This document shows, piece by piece, positions 25,188 to 37,813 of a stretch of 64,000 nucleotides of DNA. How positions within the stretch are numbered: position 1 is the stretch's first letter; each line of letters starts with the position of its first letter. Under the pieces are notes generated by a model, which worked only from the letters and a program-made list of their open reading frames with translations, had not been told where the DNA came from and searched no databases. The translations under genes were made by a program, and so were the position numbers. Origin of the DNA: Cladopsammia gracilis (taxonomy: Eukaryota; Cnidaria; Anthozoa; Scleractinia; Dendrophylliidae); contig JAJGOT010000358.1 of assembly GCA_022457155.1 (NCBI GenBank), positions 62,001 to 126,000 on the forward strand. Direction: 5' to 3'.

Positions 25188-28100
25188 ATGCAGAAATTAA
25201 AAATTGAACTTACCGTGGCAATTTTGATTTGCCTGACTGCAGTCACGGCATCAGAGGTTTTCGAGATTTTCAGAAGAAAGGCAGCTGGTTACAATGGATG
25301 GAAAGAAGGGACAGATTCATTCACGATTCCTCCCTCGTTGTGCCATGTAGGTGAAAGCAGTTCTATGAATTGCGCGCGATTTAACGCCAAAACCAGAAGA
25401 TACAACTTCGATCCGTGCCATTGTTTCTGCTCCAGTGAGAACGCTACTTTCATGTTTGCTAAAGGCCAATGGAAATGTACAAAGACATCCGATGTTCACG
25501 ACTTGCTTGGTGAGTAAAAACTCATTTTAATATTATACCTTTCGACTCTAAGTACTGATCAGGTTCAACATAATAAACTACACCACAGAAAAAAAAAACG
25601 GCATCTATTTGAATTGTCACATTTTAGACATTTTTGGATCAAGATAAATAGAAAATAATTTCTCGAGATACAACTGTCGGAATGGATTAATAAGTAATGA
25701 CATTTAATGCCATTTTTTTTATTTTAGACGATAGTAACTTGCTGAAAAAAATAGCCCAAAATAATTCAGTAGACATATGTCTCTTCAAAACTATTGAGTC
25801 AAAATAACTTTTAAGAATTTTGCTAAATGATGTATAACAAAATAACTCTAATTTGTCGCCATAGTGTTTTCAACTAAATAAATGGCCCATGACATCAACA
25901 TATTGGCTATATTTAAGCAAAAAAAAAAAAAATAGAAAACCGATAAAACTTAATATAAGAAACATTCTTTCAATAAGAAGTTGCGATCAACAGTGTTATA
26001 CGTCTTGAAACGGATTGACGAATATTGTATTTATAATAACCTAATTTCTGTGAATCCAACCAGAGCTGGTTAAAATTTTGTTCATTTTGTAAGATGATAA
26101 GATCCGCATCCACCGAGGTGTCGAAATACTTTTTCAAGTTGTTAGCCATCAGTAAATGTTTTGAGCTATATCCAATAAAAAAAAAAAAATGCCGGCATTA
26201 AGTCACCATGCTCTCAAAGTTAATATGATGGTTTCATAATTCCAATATCACTTGTGAAATGTTGAATGCGTGTTCATTCTAACGAGGCTCCATTAGGGAG
26301 TATCTATATATCTCGTATCCCATTTTTTTTTGGTCCAAATATTCCGTATTCAGTTCAAGGCAGTCGTGTATACCAAAATTGTTGTTCCATATACCAGATT
26401 TTCCTTCCCCAACATCCCACATCCCTGTTATTTTCCCAAGATATATCTCTACATTTTCCCATTGTTTTCCTTACGTTTCGTTAAAACAAAACACAGAGAA
26501 ATAATCCATCGGATGTAGGGAACAATTTAACGAATAGATGAGGAACATTATAATAAAACAGCAGTATTCTTATTAAGAACGTTTCAGCTCTGTTGCATTC
26601 GTATTTATAGGTCATAATATTATTCCCACGAATAATAAAAAGGTTCGCATTTCTGAAATACTGAACATAATGTGGATTACTCCATGATGTACAAAAAAAG
26701 ATATATCACTGTTTGTTTGGCGGAAAATGCTAAGTTACTTCAACGGTAAAATTAGTCAAAATAATCTCTCTATGTTTTGAAACGTGCGCCAACACCTGTG
26801 CAGACACGCTGATGACGCAAGCAATCTGCGCAGTATACAAGGAAATCAAGTTAAGGATATGTTTCGTTGTCATTTCTTATATATTAAAATAGAGATGAAA
26901 CAGCCATCCTCTTAATTCGAAAACGAAAAAAACAAAAAACCGAAACAAAACAAAAACAATTTAACCTGTTTTAGAATTGAAGAGGTGGATTGCGATGATG
27001 TGTTGAACTCAGCCTATATAGTTAAGTGTCCCTTTCAAAATCTAGAGTTCCGTGAAATATACAATATAATTACCACTTTCAACTTGCAAAGGGAATGTTC
27101 GTCGTTCTCATTTAAAATTTAAATAAAACAGCTAGCCATTCAATGTAGTAGAAAACAAACTAAAGTAAGAGTGAAATATGTGATCCTCGAGTGTGCTATC
27201 AACTAAGGAAGTTGAAAAACATTCAGGCTTGAACGGGATTCGAACCAATGACCTTGCGATACCGTTGCAATGCTCTATCCACTGAGCTATCAAGCCGCAT
27301 GGATGGATGGTCAATTGTGGCATATGATTTTTATATATTCACATACATAAACAAAAGCAAATACTATTTTATTTTTATTTTATATTTTATATTTAGTGAA
27401 TATGAAATAATAATGAAAAAAAAAAACCTCATTAAACTTGTGTTAGAATTGTTGTTGCAGACCCTTTAGTTTATGAAACTCAGCCTACATCGTATCCTTT
27501 TCAAAATCTGGAGTTTCTTGAGACGTACTCTTTTCGCGTTCGAAGAACGCAATCCTAATTTCGTGTTGGTTTCCCTGTGCCTTACATGCAGTAAAATTTG
27601 AGATTTTTTGGTGTCCGGTCTTCCAAATGGCCGCCCCTGTTGCTTTTTCAGGGGCTCATTTCCGGCGGAAATTCCTTCGAACGCGTCTCCATAATCTCTG
27701 ATTACTGCCGGTATAATTTATTTAACACTTCCAACTTGCCAGTCTAATATGTATTGTTTTGTTATAGGGTATGCTTTTCTGAGGTACACACTGTTTTACG
27801 GCCAGAGCAAGGATAATCCGCTGCCTTTGCTGGACACCGGTGACGAAACAAGAATAGATGTATTATCGCCACCATTTGTGAAAAACTGTAGAGTAGATAA
27901 GGGCTATTCCTTGTATATTGGATGTGACGGCGTGGCAGTTCCATTTAATAGCAGTCAATTTACAATAAAGGAATATGGAAGAAGTGATTCAGATGGCGGT
28001 ATTCAGTACTACCTTAAGGTGGGTGTATATATTCATCCTATTTAGCTAACAGCTGGTGAATTAGTATAAGAAGCTTGCAAATGTACATGTATCCGTCTAC

Positions 28101-31100
28101 CATCTCTTCTGAATGTTAGCCTTCGCGGCAACGCGCCAGCTCTTTAGTGTTCCTGACGAAGAGAAGCGGCTGTATTGCAAACTTCAGTTAAATGCCCTTG
28201 ATACATTTTTCTCAGGGTTACGACTCTTGCCTGGTTAATACGGGGCAGGAATCGAACCTACGATAAATCACCCTTTCTAACCCAGAGTCGGTATGGAGAC
28301 ATGTAGTGTAGATCTTACTTTTGAGTCTGTGGACGAACTCTTATGGTGTGACCATTCAAATGAAACCTCTTCGGCAGTACGTATATACTTTTGCATGGTA
28401 CCATTTGTTCTAACTTTTGGGTCTGCTGATGAAATCCTATGGTGTGACCATTCAGTGAAACCTCTTCAGCAGTACTTTTGCATGGTACCATTTTTTTTTT
28501 CAATTTTTTACAAAACGAACTTTGGAATTTTTCTTGAATTTTGATCTTTGGCGCGCTTGGGAGTTAGAAACTAAGATAATTGTTCTCGTTGTTTTTCAGG
28601 TAAATAGTGGCGAATCAAGTACAAATGTAGTAATCGGACACATCATCAAACTGAGTATTAGATGTGACTACAGGTTTTTATTCACTGGTACAAGTCGTTA
28701 TTATACTCGTTCGCTGTTGTTCAAATACGTGGGGAATGTTACCTGTAAGTACTTTCAGAGTTTGTTTAGGCAGGTTACATCATCAGTTACATTTCCCCGT
28801 GTGGGCAATAAGGCAGGAAATCATCTTCACCCTTGGCTAGTCACCTTGTCGTGGTGGTGATGCTTGTCTTTAGACTATGAGAACTATGTCGGCGGGGGCT
28901 TTTTCTTCCGGCAGATTCAACTATGTCGGATTTGTCAAGGCCTAGGGTGAGAGGCTTGACAAAGAACTGCCGCTCCCCAAACCATTTTAGCTGCATTTTG
29001 CAACCCTATTCTAGACTAAACACCGAAAAACCCTACCCTATCCTAGACTTATTCCAGACTCACTATTTTCCAGAAACTCGTTCACTATCACAGTTATTAG
29101 TTATCAGGGGTCAGTAAAAATGCCGTACTGCTCGCCGTACCGATTTTTAAATGCCATTTGCTAGTAAACCTCGTCTAGACGAAATTCTTCACGTAACTGA
29201 TCAGTTTCGCGTAAAATGATACCTTATTCTAGACCAAAAATCTCTGAATACTATACCCTATCCCAGACTAAACTGCCTGAAAACCATACCCTTCAAAGCG
29301 GCACATATCTATGTAGCTTATATATGGGAGTACCCCCGCCCCCCTGCCCCCGGGTGTTTGGCGTGGGGCTAATCACTCCACCCTGTAAGAATTCTGCTGA
29401 TTACGGAAACAGGAAATTGTCTTAGCCACTTTACAGTTAGAGGTAAATAAAACACAAAAGACATAAAGACCACCCCTCTGCAAAAACGATATCGATAAGG
29501 CAATGAAATGTTGCCTAAGAACAAAAAATTACTACACTCAAATATAAATATATTTTTCTATATATTTCGATAGCTTAATATACAATTAGTTATCTTTATT
29601 TACATTGTTTGTTGTTACCATTTCAGGTCCTAAATTACAGCCTTCTAAACAAGGCTTATCCATCACAAGACAGAGACACGCAACATTACTACCATCTACA
29701 ACATTGCAAATGATAACGGCCTCAAAATACACTAAAACTGGTTCGCTGGTCGCTTCGCCGGTCAGTACTGTCACCACATTTCCGACCGAAATCGCTCCGA
29801 TATCGGCTGTTTTGACTACTCAATCGGCATTCTCCGACAGCTCACGGAATGTATCCATGACTCCAACGACCACCTCTGTTATTCAGCGAACTGTTGTGGT
29901 TCCATTACCAACAAAACGTTCACGAGAAATCCAGCCAACTGTCAACTTTTCATCTGTCGTAAGCAATCCAATTCTTGTCTTAGATTTGTAAACAAATACA
30001 AACAGATGCAAACTAAAATCACGGGGACATGTCACCGATTTGAAGTATCACCTTAAAAAGCCAAACAAAATATGTTTTTGGATCCAAAAATGCCAAAATT
30101 CACACGACATTGCTCCTTTATGCATGTCTGCGTTATTAAAATGGGCCAGCTAATTTGGACGGGACGTGTGGTAATGACAGCAGTAAACTCATGTGACCAT
30201 TTTAGGAATGCTTTCAATGCACCAATAATACCTATGAATTGATACCACATCTGTATACAGTTTGTTAAATTGTTGGCACTCAACAACATTAACATTATAA
30301 CATTAATTCGATTAATTAAGTAGTAGATAAAATACGAGCGGGAGATCTGTATGGGCGTTTAGGCGAGCCATTGTAAACGCCCATACAGATCGTACGCGAA
30401 TTTAGTTAGCTGAAAATCAGGTTAGCTCAAAATCAAATGTGTTCTACGAAGTATCAGCCTTGCTTAATTTACTGTTTAGTGATCGATTTCATATCACATG
30501 GTTACTACATGTAGCTTAATACAGCTGTAGAATCACGTTAGGTCACTACTTAATGCTTTCTTGTGTCTTTTGTTCGCTAGGTTTCCTCCCAGCCTACCGC
30601 CGGTAGTGAAAGAACCAATGGGGACGACAGTTTATTACCTCCCAGCCTCATAGCAGTAGTGATAGGAACAACTACATTTGTATTCGTTGTCATCATCGTT
30701 GGCTCTCTGGTTTATCGCCGACGCAATTTAAAGTAAATAACTTATGTCTCTGAATGCGACCGAACTCGATGCTTGTCCATACCTCAACGTTCATTTGTTT
30801 CCATTCGTTTCGTATTCCAAGCATACCGTCAAACAACGCTAAGCGGCGAACCATTAGATTTGGCATAAATGTGTTTCGATACAGTTTTCTGGAGACCACA
30901 CCTACATTTTTCAATCGGCTTATAAGCAGTCTTTTCCAAGTCAGATCAACGTAAAATTTTCACTAAGTATATATTCTGGTAAAATTATATATATTATATA
31001 TCGGTGTCAAAGAGTAGCTTTATATTATGTTTGTAAACCTTCAAAGTTTTGTTTAATTTCTCTTTTGCGATCTTAATAACTACTTTTTTTTTCCTAACAT

Positions 31101-33342
31101 CGCTTCATGTGCACTTTTTCGGTAATTTTCGATTTTAATCGCTTTTACAAAAGTCTGAGAAACGGCTCGATGAATTTTTTAAAACATTCACTGCGCATGG
31201 TTACCGATGTGCAAAATATTATCTGAAAGTTTCATTGACATTGATTCACTGGAACGCCTTTAAATTAAAGATGAAGAATATATATCTTGCCAAAGTTCAA
31301 TTCAAAACCAGTAAGTGGTTAAAATTTCACCTTCATCTGACTTGGAGAAGACCGCTTAAAAGCCGATTGAAAAATGTAGGTATGGTCTCCAGAAAACTGT
31401 ATCGAAACACCTTAAATGCACAGGGATTACTTTCTTATACGAAAATAAATCCGATCATATTTCTTCTAGAAAATCAGGTACATTCTTGCTGATTACAATT
31501 TCATACTATTGTGTCCACAGTAAAACGCCACGTGCGAGCACCATATGTATTGATGAGACAAAATGGGTGAGTGCTTTACCAAAAAGTTAACTGTTTGTTT
31601 TTTACGGCTACATAGCTTTACATTCACCAACTTCTATTGACATTTTCGTTTTAGGATTCAGTTATCCTGAGCCCGCAAATAAACTCAGCGTACGCGCCAG
31701 ATGATCAAGACTTGTACAGATCACTCAGCATCGAAGAACCACGTGAGTTTATCAATCTTGCCTTATATATGTGTTAATGAAATTTTTCAAAGAAAATGAT
31801 ATAGTAAATTAGGTGAAAATTGCTATAGATAATTCTTGAGATGAAGAAAAGGGCAAAGTTTTGCGAATCGATTATTATAGGACGCTTTGAACTCACGCAG
31901 GATTCAAAACCAGTAAATACAATAACACGATAATCTCGAATCAAACCTCGGTCTCGGCGTCATATGTGGGCTGCTCCTTGCTCCGAGAGGTTTTTCTTCG
32001 GTTTTCCCTTCTCCTCAAAAACCAACATTCTAAATTCCAATTCTATCTGGAGCGCACGAGTACGTTTGAACGAGCTCCTGAGCTAATAGGTGCTATTTGG
32101 GTAAATACAATAACATTTTTTTTCGCGGGAATTTTCATTGCCATGTTCTTCACCAATTGATTTTTACTGCATTCTAAGATGTAGGTTAAACCTCCCTTTT
32201 ATAATGGACAAGCATGGATAACAAATCTAACTAATTAAGTTTAAAAGGTATTCATTCTGGAGCAAAATTAATTGAATGATTGAAACATTGCAGGGACCAA
32301 TTCCACTTTGTCGGCACAGAAGTGTTTACATTTGAGGTTGTTTGTCTGATAAGGATGTTTGTCTTAGGTGGGTGTTGGTTCAGTGGAGCGAGATGATGTA
32401 GAAAGAATTGTCTGGACAGACATAGCCTGTCCGTGAAGGCAGATGAACATTATATGAGAGTAAATTGGCTTCTTTACAAAGTTTGTTTATTTCATTTCTT
32501 TTTACTATAACTATTTCTCAGCAATCTGTGGCACATATTGCAAGGTTCGTAACCATCCATCTACAGCCGTCATACTAAGCAACCTGGACACACGGTCAGG
32601 TGAAGCTGATACCGCTGAGGAACACTACGCATCTCTGAACAACTCAGATGAGCAAAATATTTATGGACACGGAGAAACTCAGGAGCCATTGTATAATGTT
32701 ATAGAGGAACCAGTCTCTGAAGAAGAAATCCTTTATGAATGTTATGGTCCCACTGTAGAAGAGCCTGTCAATGATGATGTCGAACCAACATACAACGTCT
32801 TGGAGGACCCTTCTGTTGAAGGTCCAGAAGGGTCTGTCAATGATGATGTCGAACCAACATACAAAGTCTTGGAGGACCCTTCTGTTGAAGGTCCAGAAGG
32901 GTCTGTCAATGATGATGCCGAACCAACATACAACGTATTGGAGGACCCTTATATTGAACATCCAGAAGGGTTTGTCAATGATGATGCCGAACCGACAAAC
33001 AACGTCTTGGAGGACCATTATATTGAATTTCCAGAAGGGTTTGTCAATGGTGATGCCGAACTAGTATACAACGTCTTAGAGGATCCTTATATCGAAGTTT
33101 CAGAGGGGTCTGATCATTATGGTGCCAATTCTGGGCAAGGCCCCTTTCCCAGAAATACTTTAGATAGATCATCTCAGGATTGTACTGTGGGACCAAATAA
33201 CGATTCTCAATTCATCAATGAACCAATTTATGATGTTGCGAAAGATGACAGTTGTCAAACTTACCAAAGTCCTACAGCTGAAGACGATTTTGTTACAACA
33301 GATTTTGTGAAAAACGTTCTGAAAAAACTTGAGTTGGAATGA
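25188..33342 (+). CDS. P2: receptor-like type I membrane protein with YNVLE-repeat tail
   Basis: Eight exons: 25188-25509, 27768-28018, 28600-28744, 29627-29958, 30581-30732, 31521-31566, 31655-31742 and 32522-33342. Phases are 1,0,1,0,2,0,1; the product is 718 residues. A signal peptide (about 1-21) precedes the six-Cys module C-x9-C-x14-C-x-C-x-C-x15-C with ENATF. Exon 2 has GYSLYIGCDG; exon 3 has SIRC but lacks the second Cys seen in P1, P4 and P5. The stalk exon encodes about 110 residues rich in Ser/Thr. The transmembrane helix is at about 373-395, followed by YRRRN. Exon 7 carries DLYRSLS, and the last exon carries HYASLN, LYNVIE and five 23-residue repeats with TYNVLED. P2 and P3 share exon lengths (322 and 88 nt) and motifs, so they are a close pair. 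Function unknown; receptor role inferred from architecture. Confidence 0.88.
27226..27296 (-). repeat. tRNA-like sequence in P2 intron 1
   Basis: On the minus strand the 71 bases form a perfect 7-bp acceptor stem (GGCTTGA/TCAAGCC), a D arm GCTC...GAGC and a TTCGAAT T-loop. The anticodon loop reads ACGGTAT with C instead of the universal U33, and the anticodon and T stems each have a mismatch. It is more likely a tRNA-derived repeat or pseudo-tRNA than a functional tRNA. Confidence 0.55.
28312..28560 (+). repeat. Two-unit copy of the 106-bp repeat family in P2 intron 2
   Basis: Two units with TTTTGAGTCTGTGGACGAA or a close variant and GGTGTGACCATTCA, followed by the family's conserved end (TTCTTGAATTTTGATCTTTGG) just upstream of exon 3. 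Confidence 0.75.
30344..30391. repeat. Perfect 18-bp hairpin in P2 intron 4
   Basis: GATCTGTATGGGCGTTTA (30344-30361) is followed after 12 bases by its exact reverse complement (30374-30391). It may be the end of a decayed foldback element; no partner copy was seen. Confidence 0.8.
30868..31415. mobile_element. MITE in P2 intron 5
   Basis: About 75 bp at 30868-30945 (with GTTTCGATACAGTTTTCTGG and CATTTTTCAATCGGCTTA) recurs inverted at about 31337-31415. The region between is non-coding. Confidence 0.75.
32770..33114 (+). repeat. Five 69-bp (23-residue) tail repeats in P2
   Basis: Units start at 32770, 32839, 32908, 32977 and 33046. Each encodes NDD(V/A)EPT-YNVLED followed by an acidic PEG segment. 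Units 1 and 2 differ by a single base (AAC to AAA, changing YNVL to YKVL), pointing to recent duplication or conversion. In unit 4 the tyrosine codon TAC is AAC, giving NNVLED. Confidence 0.93.
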
Positions 33343-34291
33343 AACTTAAGAAACTTCAGTAGGAATGAGAAACTTGAGTTGGAATGAAAGGCCACAGTAG
33401 ACCCAAGGCGCGGACTTGAGATCTTTGAGAAAACTGGATTCTATCCAACCGTTCGGTATAACCCATGCAAGCATGAAAAATAGGAAGGAAATTGATTTTG
33501 TGCATAGACGACTCGCAAAGATATCGATCTTGCATGCAGGCGTTCAACGAGTTATGATTCATAAACGAATACTCTCAGTAGAGAACAGTCACATGGTTGG
33601 GTTTGTTCTATTACTATATAGAATGTCTCACGATGCTGGTTATTGTTTCATCAGCGAAAATATATTTTATACAACAGTGAGAGTCAGAAGACACTTAGCC
33701 TATGTACAGTCGCGTCTACACTCCCCCTCAGGAAAACACTTCAGTATTTATAAATAATTAGAGAGAGAAAATGTTTAAACTGATTAAGCATAAAATCACA
33801 AAGATATCGATCTTGCATGCTATGCTTCCATTGAGGTATGATTCAAAGACGAACACAGTATGCGTGTGTGCGTAGAGAAGAGTCTTATGTATTATATCTA
33901 GAATTTTCACGATGCTGGTGAATGTTACATCAGCGGAAATATGGTTCTTACAACAGCAAGATCAGTTCTGGAGCCTGACTTCGGGGGGGGGGGGGGAGGG
34001 GGGGAATTCCACATATAAAAATGACGGAGGTGCTCGTCGGAAATTAAAAACAGAAAACACACTAAAAGGTACCAGAATCTTGTATGATGGGTGTAGATCA
34101 AATGAATAACTACCCCTAAGATCTAGAGGTACCAATTCTAAACCAACACATATCTGTGATATCCCCCCCCCCCCCTTCAGGGAGCCACTGCTTACTTTTG
34201 TTATGTTGTAAATAAATATAGAATGTCCACGACGCTGGTGAATGTTTAATCAACAGAGTTGGTTTATACAGCGGCGAGAGTCAGAAGAGTA

Positions 34292-34957
34292 TTAGGGCCC
34301 GATTATATCAGCCTGGCTGGCTCGGTTCGCCGAAATGCCCATTTTGCCGAGATGACTTTCAGCCCGGTATTACATGAAGCGAGCCAGCCCGAGCGACAAC
34401 TAAATTTAGCATCAACGGTTTTAGCCATGTTGGCTGAAAGTTGTTGTTTGAAAATTATTGGTAGTTTCTTGGTGTTGCAGATGGTGTGATCACCAAATGA
34501 CGTAAAACAAAAGATTCAAAAGACACTGAACAATACCCACACCACAACACTAACCAACAATGGCTTCCGCAACACCAAGAAACACCCAAAATGGGGAAAA
34601 GTGTAAAATGTTTCAATTAAGGATTTTCTCTGCATGTTAGCTCATTTACTTCGTTCTTACGCACTCTTGTGTACCTCTTTATCATTTAAAGAGAAAAAAG
34701 GGACATTTACAGGCGAGCAGGTTTGCTCAGAGGCAATTTTTTGTCATGTCCCGGTTAGCTGGGCTGGTCCGGTAAACGCGATTACATGGAAAATTTTAAG
34801 CCCGGTTAGCCGGGATCCCGGCATCGCGATACTGGGATCCCGGCTAACCGGGCTGGCCAGGTATTCATGTAATCAAAAGTTGATTTTTGTTGCGTTTAAC
34901 AGGCGTGCCGAGATCTCGGCAAACCGGGCCAGCCCGGCTCATATAATCGGGCCCTTA
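34292..34957. mobile_element. DNA transposon-like element, ~665 bp
   Basis: The ends TTAGGGCCCGATTATAT and ATATAATCGGGCCCTTA are inverted repeats. Subterminal GC-rich words such as CCGGCTAACCGGG and GGCCAGCCCGGCTC recur in both orientations. No transposase frame. Confidence 0.75.
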
Positions 34958-35173
34958 AACCTTTAACTCCCAAGAGTGCCGGCCAAACATAAAAATTCAA
35001 GAAAAATCCTAAATTCAATTTTGTAAAGTATTAAAAAACAAATGCTACCATGCAAAAGTACTGACGAAGAGGTTTCATTTTAATGGTCACACCATGGGAT
35101 TTTGTCCACAAAATCAAAAGTTAGAACTACACTACATGTGTCCATAAAAAAAAAATGGGAGTGAAAGGGTAAA
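34957..35173 (-). repeat. One-unit copy of the 106-bp repeat element
   Basis: Ends CCTTTAACTCCCAAGAGTG and GGGAGTGAAAGGGTAAAG are inverted repeats; the interior holds one minus-strand unit (ATGGTCACACCATGGGATTT). This copy defines the basic element, of which 7705-8773 is the expanded form. Confidence 0.75.
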
Positions 35174-36990
35174 GTAGTCATAAGAAAGAAAATACTTGTC
35201 GCAAAAAGAGAAATAAACAAAGCTGCGCCAACAGCGAGCACGGCAAAGTTGGTCATGTGTAGTGGAGTGGAGCTTTTGTATACCCCTCAAATACGTTTTC
35301 GAGAACGGTATTTGAAAAGGGAAGATATCAGTAGCAGAATCAAAGAAGCGATTTCAGGAATCATATTGAAGTATTGAAGGAATAGGAGTATGATAGTTTT
35401 TGGTAGCGTAAATTAATAGCTCATTTTTTGTTACAGACGTTTTACTGCTGACTCGTCCCCAGTGGTCTCTAATGGCAAGACGCGAAGACGCGGAGACGCG
35501 CGTGGGGGATAGACGCGGAACGATAGAATCACGACCGAAGGAGGTGATGGGAAGGAGGAAAAGGAAAGGGAGAGTTCCCCACTGTTTCCTCCTTCCCATA
35601 ACCCCTCGCGCTCCTCTCGGTCTCATCTCTCGTTAATATTAATAGGAGAAAGAAAGACGACTAGGACGAGTCAGTGAGTAACACTAAAGAAAGCATGCTT
35701 TTTTTTAATCAAAATCAAATCCAAATATACAATCATTATATGGGACATGAGTGCGCAGCTCTTACAAGGTCTTTTCTGATTGGCTGAGAAAACAATAGAA
35801 CAAACAACACAACAATGACCCTAGCCCTGAAAACAGTAGAGCTGCGAGATACCCAGGTCCAATGAAATTGGAGGTTCTAAAGAGCTGCGTGGCTACTGGG
35901 GCATTATAAATGGATTGGAAGGTGAACTTAGAATTTTAATCGCCTACATGTAGCTAGTGAACAAGCATACCAAGTTTAAAACCAGTTGTAAGTCATGTAT
36001 TACACATGTACTTACTTTTGATACTTTAAACAGGCAAGTTATTTAAATTATTTGAAGTATCCAGTTCCTTTCTTCTTCTGAAAAGGACGAGGTCACCGCG
36101 ACCTACTAAAATGGAAGTTATTTCCGTTTTTGTGTTAGTTGGTCGGTAATTAAGTTGCGAGAGATTGAACTTTCAATATCTTTGATAATTTTCAAGTCGA
36201 ACCGAAATTGAGTTTTTGAAGCGTAACGAAGTTGACAACATCAACTGTTTCGAAAGCATTAGTATTCAATGATATTTCCTGTTTGGAAAGAAAGCAATAA
36301 ACATGACAATACTACGGTCATCGCTACGTCGGAAATATATTTATATATACATTTATTTCATCTTGCTAAAACAAGTCTTAATGCTACCAGTGCAGCGAGT
36401 TACAGAATAAATGTTCCAATGAATTGGTTTAAAATAGACTGGCAATATCATTGACATCATTTGTGGTTATCCAAGTATTCAGTTGGTTTGACGGAACAAA
36501 GCGTTGACGTTTTGGTAATTAAATTAAACAGACCGTAAGAAATACCCGCGGAACAGCAGAAACTCTATTTAAATTCGGCCTATTATATATTATATTATAT
36601 ATATAACCAAATTGTTACTAGAATGTTACTAGAATGTTACTAGAATGATTCACAACTTAACGGGTAACGGTCGTAACTGCTAACTTCGGACGTTCATCCC
36701 AGGCAAAATAACTGTTTTTACGTCAACTCGCCTAAGTTCTATTCAGGCCATAAATAGAAACATTTTCATGAAACACTGATCCTTTGGACAGAAGCAAATA
36801 AAATAAAAGCGAAATATTATAGTGCCCGTTATTTCACTTTATTATATTATTTTGCTTCTGGCTTTGTTTTTATAAGCCCAGTGGTTTCTTTTCTTTTACT
36901 ATAACTATATACAATATAGGGAAATAAACTAAACTTGAACTTGAAACAAAACTTGTTTAGTTTGTTTCACTTAAGCCGTAAGAGTGATCA

Positions 36991-37176
36991 GCATTATATT
37001 TTTCCTTGTAATAACAATGCCTAATCAATCAAAAAAGTCATGAGAATTAAGGACATGATCACACAAGATGAATTCTCTTGATATCTAAACAATTTCTCCC
37101 CACTACTGCTATAGGAAATGCATAGGGACAAGAAATGAGGATTTAAATTTTGATATTATAGGGCTTAAAGGGTTAA
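36991..37176 (+). repeat. Dispersed ~185-bp repeat, copy 2
   Basis: Direct copy of 5291-5472, sharing GTGATCAGCAT, TCATGAGAATTAAGGACATG and the end GGGCTTAAAGGGTTAAG, with about 15 bases inserted in the middle. Confidence 0.8.
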
Positions 37177-37813
37177 GTATTAGTACCGATCTAAGTATAG
37201 AAGCCCACCACATTCTCAACGGTTTGTGGCAGAGATCGCGCAATGCAATCTATGTGTTGTTGAACCTTTTCATGCTGCTAAAGAATATTCAAGTTGTTCA
37301 AGTTTCCTGTTATTTTCTTTGAAAGCCCACCTTTTTATCATTTTTCGTGTCAAGTTATGATTTATCTTATAGTAGAATCTTGTAGAATCTGATCAACAGT
37401 ATATAAATGGTGCTTTTTGCTTTTATTTTCTATTTCTTCCAGCCATGAAAACGATTTATCGTGGTGTACGTGGTGGGCGAATGGCGATGTTACAGATATT
37501 TAAGTGCATAAACTGACAATATCTGTTATTAAGTACTTACGTACTCAACACACCTTTGTTGTCACCAAAGTCGATATACAAAAAACAGGAAATGATAACT
37601 TCTAAACGTGAGGTTAACAAACCTTTTTAAGGAATCATAACTATGATAATGACGTTGCAATTTTTTTTCTGTAAACCACACGATACCATTTCCCGTTCTA
37701 GTCATTCTACCAATGTCGTTTGGTTTCGAAACCAAATCTAGAGTTATCATGAAAACGAGCATGTATTAGCTGTATTTCAAACAACTATTCATGAGATAAA
37801 GGCTTCAAACGAA

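Larger units (their letters stand above)
33343..37813. other. Spacer between P2 and P3
   Basis: No exon is supported. A G-run (about 33983-34003) and C-run (about 34165-34176) flank a possible polyadenylation site AATAAA near 34211. A MITE lies at 34292-34957, a 106-bp family element at 34957-35173, a GC-rich block with internal inversion near 35450-35640, and a 185-bp family copy at 36991-37176. The last 600 bases before P3 contain no recognised motif. Confidence 0.6.

Noticed and set aside
27226..27296. Functional tRNA gene on the minus strand
   Set aside because: It lacks U33 and has stem mismatches; similar tRNA-like sequences occur in other introns here, so a repeat origin is more likely.
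32644..33018. Antisense open frame of 124 codons over the P2 tail
   Set aside because: It mirrors the 69-bp sense repeats and has no independent support; the antisense frame over the P3 poly-Thr run is the same kind of shadow.
32522..33342. Canonical ITAM (two YxxL/I separated by 6-12 residues) in the tails
   Set aside because: The regular YNVLE motifs are 23 residues or more apart, and position -2 is usually Pro rather than the I/V/L/S of a strict ITIM. They are only ITIM/hemITAM-like, and an AP-2 sorting role fits equally.
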